DNA of 64,000 nt from Acanthacorydalis orientalis. Lineage: Eukaryota > Arthropoda > Insecta > Megaloptera > Corydalidae. Shown here one piece after another: positions 25,657 to 38,700 of the stretch. Position numbers and translations under genes: made by a program. Numbering within the stretch: position 1 is the stretch's first letter; every line of letters starts with the position of its first letter. The stretch covers positions 5,206,001 through 5,270,000 of the forward strand of contig CM068318.1 in NCBI GenBank assembly GCA_034766995.1, read 5' to 3'. Below the pieces are notes generated by a model. The model saw only the letters and a list, made by a program, of their open reading frames with translations. It ran no database searches and was not told the DNA's origin.

Positions 25657-26635
25657 TTAATAAACAAAATATATGTGAATTCATATTAAAATTTGATAAC
25701 TATAAAAGTTAAATGAAATTTAGATAGAATATTTACAAAATTTGAACAATCCGATAATAGATTCTTACCTTTATCTCATTACTCGGATACAATGGAATCT
25801 TTCACACCAAAAAAAAAACTCTAACACAAAATGTCAATACGACACCAATATTCACCAAGTAATCGAAAAAAAAGTATAATATGTTGATTAAAAAAAATAA
25901 CACAAGAACCGATTACTTAAAAACATGGCCGAAGTTTTTCACAGTTCACAGAACAACTATGAATTTTTCTTCAAAAAAAAAACGCGATAGAAACAGCTTT
26001 TAATGCACTTATAACTAGTGCACTTCGATCTTCATTTGTCGTAGAATGTATAATCGCTAATTTGATGAATAATAACGAACTGTTCTTCACTAATTTTATT
26101 AATTATTTGCGATAAATCAACTGACAGTACTCTCGACCTCTACTCACCCCTCGATACCCGTCTACTCTGAAACAAATACAATGCATCACGTACAGATACC
26201 GCAGCACATACGCCAACTAGATCAAATATTTTATAATATAAACCAGCTTCAAGGTATATTAATATCGGACAATTTATTTTCTCAAACAAGTGTACGATTG
26301 ATAATTTATTTTATATATAACACGTTATGAGAATAACTCTGAAGTGTTAGAAAAAATGCATCTATTGTTTTACTGAAATTTTAAAATAGTTAGTCATTAA
26401 AAGTGTTAAAAAAAAAACAAATATTCGTGTATTAAATCTACATGACAAAGAAAGAGATAGATATATATTTCTTCATCATTTAATTCAAGACAGTATAGGA
26501 CAGAAGTAGGAAGAATTCATTGTCCTGATAGAGGGGTGTACGCATGGAATGATACAACTATTTGATCACTAAATAGTAATTAAGAAAAATGAAATGTTAT
26601 CACTAATGAAATATTTTTAAATGACAATACCGTAC

Positions 26636-26647
26636 AGACACACACAC

Positions 26648-26720
<73 letters not shown>
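26636..26720. repeat. (CA)n-(TA)n microsatellite
   Basis: Short CA start, then 71 bases of perfect TA. Confidence 0.96.
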
Positions 26721-26723
<3 letters not shown>

Positions 26724-27187
26724 GTAGTGGATTACAACTAAAACTTTATTTCGTGTACAAGATTGAATTAACAAGAATGGAGATTACAAGGATTTATAAT
26801 TTACAAAGACGTTAGAATGTATTCATACATTAACTGAACCACCACAAAAGTGTTCGTCCACTTCAGTTTTCTTGCTGTGAAATGTTGAAATCTTGACGAA
26901 AAGTAAAGATTTAATATTTAACAAGTAAGTATAAAAAATAAATATTTCAATATTTAGATCAGTTTGTTTTTTGATGTAGAGAAGAAACGCTTCTGTGCTT
27001 TCTAGCGGATCGAACTTTCGAGAACTACGATCAGAGAGATACATTTTTGCGTTTTTCATTGTGTAAAAACATTTTTTAATGGTTTTTGTTCTGATTAAGG
27101 TGTTGATTATTGATTTTTTAGTTATATATACTCAGGATCATGTAGATATGGTCAAGATATATTCATGTAATAGTTCTGACGTCAGAG

Positions 27188-27189
<2 letters not shown>

Positions 27190-27232
<43 letters not shown>

Positions 27233-27253
27233 TATACGTATATAGATAGGTAG

Positions 27254-27286
<33 letters not shown>

Positions 27287-27318
27287 TAGATATAGATGGA
27301 TAGATAGATATAGAGATA
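27190..27318. repeat. composite (TA)n-(GA)n-(GATA)n tract
   Basis: TA to about 27245, GA at about 27265-27287, then GATA/GATG units; the longest composite simple repeat in the first half. Confidence 0.94.
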
Positions 27319-27421
27319 ATTTGTTGATTATAAATTTAATTAAATCGTTATATTTATTTGTTTATAAATTAAGCGTCCGAAGCTGTTATTTGTTCTAAAC
27401 TGGCAAGAGACCAAGTTCTAT

Positions 27422-27760
27422 ATATCTGAAGCTCTTCAGTCCAATGACCTCCCCATTTTCCTAATACCACCACGACTAAAACTCAAACAATACTGAGATA
27501 TGAGTATTCGATTCCTGTGCCCAAAGCTGAGTCTGCGAAAGCACTGAGTAGCAGTAGTGTGGTCTACTCATCTGTTGATTGCTAATATCTGACCATCCTT
27601 GACTGTAAAGTTAACCATACTTGTCAGATACATAATACTGAACTGATATATAATGATATGATCGTATCCTCATATCTGAAATGTTTCGGTCCAGTGACAT
27701 CCCACAATTCTGATTAAACCGACAGTAGCTCTAAAAATCACCGAAAACATCTCAATTAAA
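27422..27760 (+). repeat. diverged direct repeat with 250-bp spacing
   Basis: ATATCTGAAGCTCTTCAGTC continuing CAATGACCTCCC at 27422 recurs as ATATCTGAAATGTTTCGGTC continuing CAGTGACATCCC at 27672, exactly 250 bp later, with weaker similarity for some 30 bases more. This is two (possibly partial) units of a tandem or duplicated repeat. No coding content or known family recognised. Confidence 0.55.
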
Positions 27761-27955
27761 GAATCGTGAATCATATAACCTTGTATTTTACATATTTTTC
27801 TTAATAATAAAAATCCATATTTCTCGTCACTTTATCCGCATCAAGCTAATGTTGTGTATAAGGAAATTTTCATAATTGATAGGTTTTAAATTTAATTCGT
27901 TAAATTTCGTTCTTAGATATTTTTTATGTTTAATTATATTATGTTGTAAAAACAA

Positions 27956-27965
27956 ATATATATAT

Positions 27966-28012
<47 letters not shown>

Positions 28013-28034
28013 TTGTATGGTATGTATGTATGTA
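27956..28034. repeat. (TA)n then (TATG)n
   Basis: TA core followed by TATG/TTTG variants. Confidence 0.93.
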
Positions 28035-28315
28035 TCAGAAAGAGATCGATTTATAGAGGACAGGTTATAATAGAAATATTTTTATATATTTTTTTGAAAT
28101 AAATACAATCTTAGAACTTTTTGAGCAAATATCGTACGAACATTTATCATTGATAACAGTTTGAAGTCTCTTTCTCGTGGATTTTACTAGGTTATTCACC
28201 GTTTGTAATATCGTGTAATTTCAGTTCTCAAACAGTTCAGCCTTTAAATCCTGTTTACTTGAAACACTATGGTTTCGTATTTTCAGCTTTAATCGCACAC
28301 ACAGATGTTCTATGA

Positions 28316-28420
28316 CAGGGCTTCACAAAGTGCGGCCCGCAGGACATTTGCAGCCTATTAGCATCTTGTATGCAATCCAAACCCGAACTCGATTTTGACA
28401 CGTGTACATAAAGGAAATAA
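28316..28420 (+). mobile_element. probable hAT-type transposon end
   Basis: CAGGGCTTCACAAAGTGCGG followed by CCCGCAGGACATTTGCAGCC resembles the ends of many hAT elements, which begin CAGxG and often contain a TGCGGCCCGC block. The G+C-rich segment contrasts with its surroundings. The matching opposite end and a transposase were not found, so the inner limit given is arbitrary. Confidence 0.5.
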
Positions 28421-29569
28421 TTATGTTTTAGAAATCAGCAGGAGATGTTAACTTGTTTAAATAGGAAAAATATATTCGACGTTTCCTGTTAAACTTTATC
28501 GAGTGTATGATATTGTATCAAATATTAAATTGTTTATACAAATATATTCTTGTTAATTATATCAGATTTTATTATTTTTTATAAGTAAGTTGTGTAATAT
28601 ATCTCACTTAATTTATATACTACCAACGTTTTAGTTAAATAGGTTCGATTGATACACAGAACTAATATTGAATTAAACAGTTCGTGTTTAATTATCGATT
28701 GAAAAATGTATTTCTCTCTACTTTAAAACTAACATATTTTGAAAATTTTCACAGGTCATTTGATGGATTAATTGGTAATTAAACACTGTAATCGCATACC
28801 TATATCATTTTCCATGAATCAATTACACTTTAACATAAAAGTGCACTCCTGTTTGTCTATAATGTTATTTTCGCTATTATGCAGTAATTTAGTAGCCGAA
28901 ATAAATAATCGCGCGTAATAAATATCCAAAACAGATGCGTTAAAGTGCTTTTATTTGCTAGTATAAATCAATTGCTTCGATACAAAAGAATTTCGTATGC
29001 TTTGTTTACGTCCAATTTAGATAATGTCTACCGATTGAATTGAAAGATCGTTACTAAGAAATACTGCATCATTTGTTAACATGTGTATAGTAGTTTTTTT
29101 TTTGAAAAAAGAGAGGCAGACGTTTGATTGAACATCTTTTATGTTTGACTTCTGAGATGCAAATTTGAAAATTGGTGTATTTTATTTATTCAGTAGATAT
29201 CTTGTTTTGTGTATATATTCTTAACAGAATAAAATAAAATTTATTAAAGTTTTAATAAACGATTTAAATAAAATAAATATATTGTACCTCCTTGAATATT
29301 TATTTAACAAAATGATTAACTAAAAAAATACGTATTTACATTGAGAAATAAAAAATCTCATACATCAAACTTATATAATTATTAATGATTTTAAGATTTT
29401 ACAAAAAATAATTATATGATAACTTTTAAAGAACGAACGAGCTGATTTTTATTTCTAATGATTATTTTTTAACATTTTTATTTGAGTTTTTGTTAGTTTC
29501 CTGTCATCAATTTGATCTGATATTTTTTCTAATGAAAAATCATTAAAAATTTGAAAAAAATTCAACCTC

Positions 29570-29979
29570 TAACCCCTTCAGTTGATCGATATAAACTAAA
29601 AAAGGACATCCACGAGTTTCTTCATCTTCAAGGCTCTCGTCTCCAGCACGAAATTTTTGTAATCACCATCGCATAGTACGTTCCTTAACAGTACTCACAT
29701 CAAAAGCATCGGTTAGTTTAAGAGCAGTTTTTGTTACTTTACCACCCGTTTTCAACTCAAACAAAAAATTTCTCTTATTTGCTTTTTTCCATGTTTAATT
29801 CAATAGCTCACTTTGAAGCGAAATTAATAATAAAACCAAAGTCAATGTTCCCAAAATATAGACCTAAAAATGTACTTTAAAATGATGTTAACATGAACGC
29901 GATGAAATGACAATTTCACTGAAAAAAAATAGTCAGAATACAGAAAACAAATACCGTAATCATTTTCCTACCAGCCTAA
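29570..29979 (-). pseudogene. mariner family B remnant: N-terminal transposase fragment with one terminal repeat
   Basis: On the minus strand the sequence reads GGKVTKTALKLTDAF, then KERTMRW-stop-LQKFRAGDESLEDEE and RGCPFLVYIDQL, the DNA-binding helix-turn-helix half of a mariner transposase including the WFxKFRxGDESLEDE block. A TGA replaces the second aromatic residue of the WWF motif. The 5' end of the element is the terminal repeat at about 29953-29979 (plus-strand CCGTAATCATTTTCCTACC then AGCCTAA), followed by TA. The catalytic half and the other terminal repeat are missing; similarity to the 58 kb copy ends near 29570. Confidence 0.82.
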
Positions 29980-30911
29980 TAATTACGTATCGTAAAATGG
30001 AGAAGAAAAAAATATAAATCCGTACACGGTTCGACTGATTCGTTGTATTTTTATCACAACCTGGTCCATTCACTCACATACAAATATATATAAAACAGAG
30101 AAGGACTGGTATCTAATCATAGGTTCTATTTCACGCGCCTAAAAAGTTATATGAACCGATAATCTCAACGTAAAACGTATAAGATAACAGTGTATGAATA
30201 CGTATTACTATTTACCGCAGCGTAACATGCGATTAAGATAGGCTTTATGCGTTTTATGGCAACGCCAAGTTTCGTGATAATGTCCTTGCGTGACAATAAA
30301 AGAAATCTTAAACGAAAATACAAAGTAAAGTGTAGATAGTAGATAAGCTGGCCTTACCCCTAAACCGTTGGATTTATGTACTCGAGCATGACTCCGTTTT
30401 TTTTTCTTTTGTATTTTATATCCTTCCACACTTAATCATCAGGATATTATTTAAATTCCCACGAGGATAATTTATCATATCTCAGTATAAAAATATCCCT
30501 GTGATGTTTGAGTTAATAAGACTCTCTGTTCCCGTTTTCTAGAGTAACGGAAAGGTAAACAAAAGTATATTTCGAACGCGTGCAAGTGTGAAATTAAATT
30601 TAATTAAAAATAGTTTCATATTAAAGTATTTTTTGAAAGTTCGCATGCATTTTCAAACTACCTTTATAATAATTAAAATTCTTTTTCAGAATTATCTTGC
30701 ATTGTAAAAACACCTCTCACTCATATTTTAATTTAAAATTAAAAAAAAAATGTTTTAAAGTTTGTAACGACCATTTCAGATTTTAATATGAATTACTAGT
30801 TTTGTTTTTATTAGAAAATGTCTGCAAATCTACATATTAAGGAACTGGAATACTTAATTTAAACATTCAAATAAACAATATAATATTTTATTAGAACTAA
30901 ACATTAAATTA

Positions 30912-30991
30912 TTAGGTCGGTAGGAAAATACTTGCGGTTTATGACCTTTAAATTCATATACATTAGCGCAATGATTTTCCTATCGACCTAA
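30912..30991. mobile_element. mariner family B, 80-bp element made only of its two inverted ends
   Basis: TA (30910-30911), then TTAGGTCGGTAGGAAAATA and TTGCGGTTTATGACC; the other end reads, on the opposite strand, TTAGGTCGATAGGAAAATC and ATTGCGC, followed by TA (30992-30993). The outer 19 bases of the two ends match at 17 positions and also match the ends of the elements at 58154 and 29979. Only about 20 bases lie between the repeats, so this is the extreme deletion derivative of the family and would fold as a hairpin. Confidence 0.83.
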
Positions 30992-31750
30992 TATTAAACT
31001 TTTCCCCTTTTTTTGTTGATATAAAAAATTTTTTGAACCGATTTACAATCATACTAATATTGAATTGATATTAAATTATTTTATAAAATTATTAAATTTT
31101 TAAAATTTAATCAATGTTGAGATAAATCAGTAAAATAAAAATAATGCTTAACCATAATTCTTCACCAACCGAATAAAAAAACTTGTTACATATTAACAGA
31201 CATTTATTGGTAACGGTGACAGTTATGTTGGACAAATAAATATACCATTTGAAATATTAAATTCTAAGCTCTATTTCAGTTTTATTTCATTCCAAAATAT
31301 CATATCATTCAAGAGTAATGAGCTCTCGTACAGAACTTTTCAACCGTACCTCATAAAAATATACTAAACGTAATTCAGTGTGCTAATTCAAACGAGTGAA
31401 AGATATTTTTTTATATAAGACTGTTCAATCCATATTCGTTTCAATCGCACAGGTGATATTTTCTGAAACAGTGATTCGTGTCATTATTTTTCAATATTGA
31501 CAGAATTAAAATATTTTCAAGTTTTATCCTATTATTTAAATAACGATGAATCAAAAAAAAATATAAAATTAAACATTTTTGGTGAAAGAAATTTTATTAA
31601 AGAAGAAATAAATCTTTTTTTTAATTTTTAAACTGTTTTATCCTATTTTTGACAAAATGAGATATTTTTTTAAACAACAAATATTTTGTATAAATGTAAT
31701 TTTACACATCAAAAACATTGAAATAAATGATGTTGAATAATATACATTTC

Positions 31751-31752
<2 letters not shown>

Positions 31753-31781
<29 letters not shown>
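31753..31781. repeat. short (TA)n
   Basis: 29 bases of TA, then GTATGCGT. Confidence 0.92.
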
Positions 31782-31784
<3 letters not shown>

Positions 31785-33478
31785 CGTACTTATTATATAA
31801 GCTCTATTTGACTGAATGTCATGTAAATAAAATGTGTTTGGATATAAGAGTGGACGTGTTCGTACGAAGTAGCACAACCGAAGTGTAAAAATGTAATTTA
31901 TTACAACTGAAACATTTCCATTTTAATATTTCGAGGCTTTTACGAACTTCAAGTGGCGTTGCACGTTTAATTGTCAATGTTTCATGTGAAATAATGTAAG
32001 TAGATTGAAACACATATTTTAAAATAAAATATATAGCGAATAGTTTTTCGCATGACTACTTACACAGCAGGCACAATCTAATACAACTTTGTGGTTATAT
32101 GTACAGCATGTACATAACATCATGATATCAAATAAATTTAAATAAAAAAAAACGCCGTCGTGAATGTATGATTACAAATAAAATTACATGCTATACATTG
32201 TACTGTATGTGTAAACCTCTTAAATAATAATAAATTATGATTTTTCGGTTATTCATGTACACGTGTTTTCAGTTTCTGACAAATCCTTGATTAAGAAACA
32301 TGTGAAATTAATAACTGGAACGAATTTATTATAAGTTTCAATATTATTTTCATTTAAAAGTCTTTGCACACGTGTTCTGTAAACATGTATCGTTTGTGAT
32401 TGTTCGCTTTTTTTTAATAAAACTGATTTTCATGTGACGATAATCACGAAATGAGCACGAATTTTCAATAAGAAATTTTATTTTTTAAAAAATATAACTA
32501 TAGTATTAAACTAATAGATATTTTTAACGTGGGAATATAAATAATATAGGAAAAAATTGTTTTTATATACATGAAACAAACTCGTTTTAAACACGACTGT
32601 TTTTATATGAAAATACTTAAAACAAAACCATTATTAAAATGTGTTGAAAACTTATATTTTCCTCAGAACTGAGTTCGATTACATATTGATTGATGCTTAT
32701 CAGTGCAAGAAATTCTTAAGTTTTTCTACAAAATAAAAGAAAAGAAAAAAAATGTTAAGATAATTCAATGTATTAATTTCTTGTAAATATTTTTTGTATA
32801 TTTATTTTAATTAATTTGTATTTTATTAAAATATTTAATTTGTTCTTCACCGATAAAAAATTAAAATTTTAAATTTAAGATTATTTTATACAAAACCGAA
32901 ATTAAATAATATCGATTAAAGATTAATAATCGAATGAAATATCATTTTAGTTGCAACTTCACTTAAAATTCTATATCAATGTCAATATTTTTTATCTTCA
33001 CTTCATAAATAGAGTTGATCATTTCGATTATCTCCTTCTCTCGAAGCGATTCTTTTAAATAAAAAATAATTGTCATTGATTACACACCCGTAATCGTTTT
33101 CCTTTACTTCTTTCCTATCTTTCAATCAATTATTTCTCTCATCTGAGAATTGAACACAACGGTTAAACCTGTATAAGAATAAGCTTACGGTCAGACCGTT
33201 ACAGTGAATTAAATTACGTATCTTCTTCCATTTATTTTCATTTAAAAATCTTTTAGTAAAAATCTTTCTACGTTTTTCAATCATTCAATTACTTTTTTTT
33301 CTTTTATTAAAATTGAAGCAACTAGTTTTATAAGAAAAAACAAAACGTTTAGTATAAAAAATGCGTATACTGCATCCGCCATATCTAAAAGAATCGCTTT
33401 ATAATTGAACCAATTACTATTTTATACAGTTATACAGTTTTATTAAAAAAAGTAATATTTTAATAGAGTTTATACTTT

Positions 33479-33481
<3 letters not shown>

Positions 33482-33543
<62 letters not shown>
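33482..33543. repeat. (TA)n microsatellite
   Basis: One TG interruption near 33529. Confidence 0.95.
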
Positions 33544-33829
33544 GTATAGTATATTGAAAATTTGAAAACAATAATGAAAAATTTGTACTGAAGATAAAAT
33601 ATTTTCAAATGATTATATTTTATAAAGGAGAATGGAAGTAATTAATACAATTTGCTCCGAACACTACGGTCGTTCGAAAGCTGCGCGTATAATTATGCCC
33701 TTAAGAAAATACAATTCGAGTTTCAGAATGAAATAACGAAAATGCGAACATTATAAGACATTATTTATCTGAATCGATATTTTTAACGAAGATAAATGCA
33801 TAACAAGAGGTTAAAATGGATACATTTCC

Positions 33830-33857
33830 ATATATATATATATATATTATATATGTA

Positions 33858-33903
<46 letters not shown>
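33830..33903. repeat. (TA)n with central TTATATATGTATGC break
   Basis: Two TA runs separated by a short degenerate stretch. Confidence 0.94.
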
Positions 33904-33905
<2 letters not shown>

Positions 33906-34454
33906 GAAAAAACATATTTTTTATATAAAATTATAGGATAATACATTTAAATATATGAACAAATTATAATTAATTTTATATAATTAATATATAATAAAAT
34001 GAATATAATTCATTAGAGTTTATTCGTAAAAAAACGTATTTTTCTTAAACTCATATCATCAAACTTTGAAAAAAAAACAAATATGCTTATAATAATAATA
34101 ATTATTATTGAAACTGTTAAATTTCACTGCTATTGGTTGATACTTCGGTATTATAATTTCTATTGACTGCAAAATTGTCACAATTTATCATTGCTAAGTC
34201 TTAATCTATTGGCAATCTATATGTTGACAGTAAAGTAGTAAAAATTAAATTTAAGACTTTCACAGATGAAATCTTTTCATCCCGAAAATCTCGTTTCCTG
34301 GTCAAAAATGTTAAGTAATTCATTATTGATCATTTTTATTAGACGCACAAATGCTTGTCCTGTCAATTGTTGGTTAAAATATATCGATGTGACAAATTTC
34401 GACTTGATTTTTTTAAAAGTGGGTAAATATTTTTACATATACTTATTATATATC

Positions 34455-34456
<2 letters not shown>

Positions 34457-34520
<64 letters not shown>

Positions 34521-34538
34521 ACGTATGTGTGTGTGTGT
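34457..34538. repeat. (TA)n-(TATG)n-(TG)n
   Basis: TA to about 34511, then TATG and TG; a smaller TA/GA tract follows at 34609-34638. Confidence 0.95.
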
Positions 34539-34839
34539 AACTTTGACCTGAAATATCGAATATTATTAAACAAAATATTCCATTAGCGTATTGTATGAAA
34601 TAAAATGTATATATATATATATAAAGAGAGAAAGAGAGAAATACGATGAAACGTGCACAATTTTGTTTTTCCATTTATCGAAAATATTGTTTTTGTAGTC
34701 AAAGCTTCGTTTATTTCTCTACATCGCTTGTTTTTATTGTGAACCGAACCGTGAAAGGACATCCGATAGACGTGTAATAAATTTTATTTGATACGAATTA
34801 TACTATTGTTTTATTGTAAAAAGAATCCGTGATGTTTTC

Positions 34840-35660
34840 GTTTTCCCGTTTCGAACGTGGATCACTAATTTCCAGCGTTGTGCGTTGATCAGTGTCTTGG
34901 TCCTGTACTCTGCACACTCTAGTTTCCCGGGCTGGTGTAAGAAGTAGTGTTCTGAGTTGGTAGCTAACGCAATCCACGCATTACATGATTCGTTAATTCC
35001 ATGAATATTCAAATGTGCTGGTAGCATTGTTTCGTGTTGCTACTCGCGTAGTAGCGCGAGGGGTTGGAGGTGGGCGCAACGGAAAACAGATAAGAGTAGG
35101 TAGGGCGCTGAAGTGGGGGTTAAAGGTAGGAATAAGGTTTTCGCGGTCGCTGACAAACGTCTTACAGCTCAATGTAGATGAGCAGTGGCGCGCACGAGGC
35201 GGTGTTGCGTCGAGGGGTGTTCGGTCGATCTCCATACTAGCGGGGCACGTGCGTGGAGAGAGTTACTTATGGTGGTTATTGCGCGGTCTTCAATGAGTAC
35301 GTATTTAAGCTTCGGTGCTCAAGCTTCGGTACAGAAAATGACTTGACGATGCTTTTATGAACGAATACGTAACGACGCAAGACGGACCGACGCGGCTGTT
35401 TCTTGAACGAACTGGAAATTCAATGAAAAGTTAGCTATTCCATCTTAATCTGCCAACTCGGGTTCGCAGTAAATAATAAACGAAGGCTTTTAAGATGACA
35501 GGTTAGGATTATTGATCACTATGCTTTGCGCAGTTCGAATACTGTCTACAGTCTCGTTTATAGCGTGACGTTACGGAAAATATGAATGGGGCTTTGAGTC
35601 GAATAGAGACGGACGGACGCCTCGCGCCGTGCGGCATGCGGCCCGAATTATTATATTATT
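34840..35660. other. longest CpG-rich island, candidate promoter region
   Basis: About 800 bases of raised G+C with many CG dinucleotides, a CACGTG E-box at about 35246 and TATTTAAG at about 35304. A 13-base direct repeat (AAGCTTCGGTGCT then AAGCTTCGGTAC) follows at 35309-35334. Frames of 74-93 codons exist on both strands, none with a recognisable product; the plus-strand one begins MLVALFR but lacks a convincing signal peptide. It is 17.5 kb upstream of the first Sidestep exon and could be a promoter for it, or for another gene, by position only. Confidence 0.35.
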
Positions 35661-37509
35661 ATATTCAATCCGATGTGGATTTATGGGTTTTTGATGATAA
35701 TCTTTATTACATAGCCGAAAGGTTATGTAATTGAGATTATGGAAAGAAAAGTTTATTATTTATGCCCGCTATAGCGTTCCAACAATGTACATATGTAACA
35801 ATTCTCGAGTATCTGTCGTAATCGACATATAATACTTTGTGCTTTTGACGCCGCATCCCGATTTTTATTCATTTGTGTTTCGACTAAAATAATCTATCTT
35901 TTATTTGTGTCAAGTTTTCAACAATAACTGAAATATTTGATTAATGTATTTATCAAATTCGAGACTATAAACACTCTAAATAATATAACAATAACAATCC
36001 ACCAATTTTGAATAATAAATCGAATACTTCTTCAAATAGTCCCTTAGGAACAATACTGTCGTATATTCCCTATTTGAGTTTCTTATTCGATTAGTTTCTA
36101 CTGACAGCCGGTACAAAAATAAATGGTCCAAAGTTACAATTAATTCCAAAATCATATGTTTTTATTGAAAATATATTATTTATCTGTATGTTTTCTTTAA
36201 TTTTCTGCATTAATTTTAGAGATGTAATCAGTATTTTATATCTAAAATGGAAAAACTAGTCTCATTCTGGAGTAGCTACTCTCTGAAATTATTCTCTTAG
36301 TGAATGTTTACTCTAAGCTAGCTTTTCAAACTGTTTTCTTTTTATTAAACTAATCCAGTCCAGTTTTTTGTATTTTTACTTGAACTGTGAAGCTTATAAT
36401 ATCTATTTCAATCAAAATAATACATCTTTTTTCTACAATTATTCAATACTTAAAGTTTTACAAATACTACTACTGAAATGATCCAGTATTATTTTCAATG
36501 GCATTATGTAAGTCTTTTTTGTTCTTGCCACACATATTATTTAATTTTCTCAATACTTCTCATTTAAAAATTCAAATTATTAAACAATTAATAATAATCA
36601 TATGTATAATGTATTTTATGAAAAAGAAATAATTTAGTTTTGCACCCTAGGTATTTACATGAATTCGACGTTTTATCTCATCTCTTAAACTAAAGCTCAT
36701 AAACTCAATAGAATCTTCCTTCGATATATCTTCTTTAACTTATCAAGCATCAAAAAACAACAAAAATTCTTTATGTTACATGCAATCCTGTCAAAAAAGT
36801 ATTTTATTTAAAATAAAAAAAATGTATCAATATACTACCTTAACGTATTTCTGACTTAACTAACTTTGAATCTAAAAATCGTTTTTTTTTTTATTTTTTT
36901 GTTTAACTAATTAAATTGAAAATATATTTCTGAATGGTTCTAACTATTTTGTTATTAATTCTGATTTGAATTAATAACGTGCATCTATATTTTTTCTTAA
37001 ATCTCGCCTTACACAGCTACTGAAAGCTTATCTCAAAATAAACTTATTTTAAAAACATGAACAATTATAAACTGAAAAAAAATTAAATACAGAATCATAA
37101 TCTATCACATAATAATATACTTATATACATTGAAATATTAATACGAGTACCGAAAGTTTAAGTAATAAAAAACAGTATTCAATAGTTATAAACTATCATG
37201 ATTCGAATATTACTTCGTTTTCAATTTTAAATATTCAATTAAAATGAAATTTAAGTAAAACAAAATCAAAGTAGATAAGATAATTGATATTTTTTTTCTT
37301 GAAAGAAAATTATACAAGAGCACAATATTTCCATAATAACGAAGTAAAAGACCAAAGACGTAAGCCAGTTGAGTTCCAGACTCGGTGAGCAAATTGAATT
37401 GTTTCTCTTATTTTCAATCCAAGTAATTGAGTTAAATTTTTAATTATCGCTACTAATCAATCCATTACGGTTCTCTTCTCTTCTTGTTTTCTTTTTTTAA
37501 ATTGTACAG

Positions 37510-37559
<50 letters not shown>

Positions 37560-37573
37560 GTATATAAGAGAGA
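37510..37573. repeat. (TA)n-(TATG)n with short GA end
   Basis: About 40 bases of TA, three TATG units, and AAGAGAGATAG. Confidence 0.94.
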
Positions 37574-38660
37574 TAGAAAATAAAAAAAGAATTTATATGT
37601 TTTATGATGTTAAGCGATCGAATCTTTTCCATACGTCATAAAAACTTAAAATGTACACTTTGAAACCTCCAATCAAAAACAGTTTAATAGTGGTTTAATA
37701 GTAACAGAGACGATTCGTTCGAAAGAAACGCGTTCTCATGAATTCTAATTAAACTTCAATCATCGACTCGCCTTATGATTCTCGTTGCATTTTTAACCCG
37801 TTTCGTTATAATCGCGTGAATGCGGCGATGCCGAAGAATTCGTGTCACAAATTGCAATCGGCGGTCGGTGACTGCTATTCGTCAACCCCTAGACGCCGGT
37901 GGCCTAGCTTGAGGTGTTGGATCAATATTACCATATTACCATTATCGGAATGGAATAACCGACCCTATTAACTCGTCCGTAAGTGGATAAGGGATAATAC
38001 ACTTTATGATCAGTTGACTAAACGTTGATGATGTTTCGAAATTGTATACATGGTTGACGGTCGTTCGATGCGGATATACTTTGTATTTTCGTTTATGTTT
38101 ATTGGATATAGTGTGATAGTTTTTCGTCTTCATTATTGTTTTTTTAGTTTAATAAAATAAACATTTAATTACATAGTTTAATACAGTCCGTGTTTATTTT
38201 TTTAACTATTAATCTCTTATCTAGAAACAAGTACAATTCTTTCAAATAGAAAATATAAAAAGTGAATTCATTTTTGTTATTTTATTAAATAAATTGATGT
38301 TTTTTAAAGTTCCCGATCAAATATATTCTCTAAAACTAATTGATTATCTATCTAACTGATTATTGATCATTTTTGATGGTTCCTTATCCGCATTTCGATA
38401 TCAACGTCATCATTCTCAAAACAAGTATAGAAAAAAATTAGCAATAGTACCAAGACTAAATTATTTATTCAGTATTTTTTCCATCATTTCATTTGATGAG
38501 CTGAAGCTGTTTTTCTAGTAGCTTCATTATTACTTTGATGTAGAATTTGGTTTAGATTTTTTACTGTGGAATATCTTAGTGTTTTTAATGACCTCCAAAA
38601 AATGGAATTATTTATCATTCAAATGTTTTGAAACAATTAGAATAAATAATAATTTGAAGA

Positions 38661-38700
38661 TATAATATATATATATAAAGAGAGAGAGAGGGAGACAGAT
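38661..38700. repeat. (TA)n-(GA)n
   Basis: TA passes directly into GA, the same arrangement as at 46278 and 57303. Confidence 0.88.

Noticed and set aside
35309..35334. Direct repeat AAGCTTCGGT(G/A)C as a possible tandem operator.
   Set aside because: Only two short units with no supporting context; mentioned with the island and not called separately.
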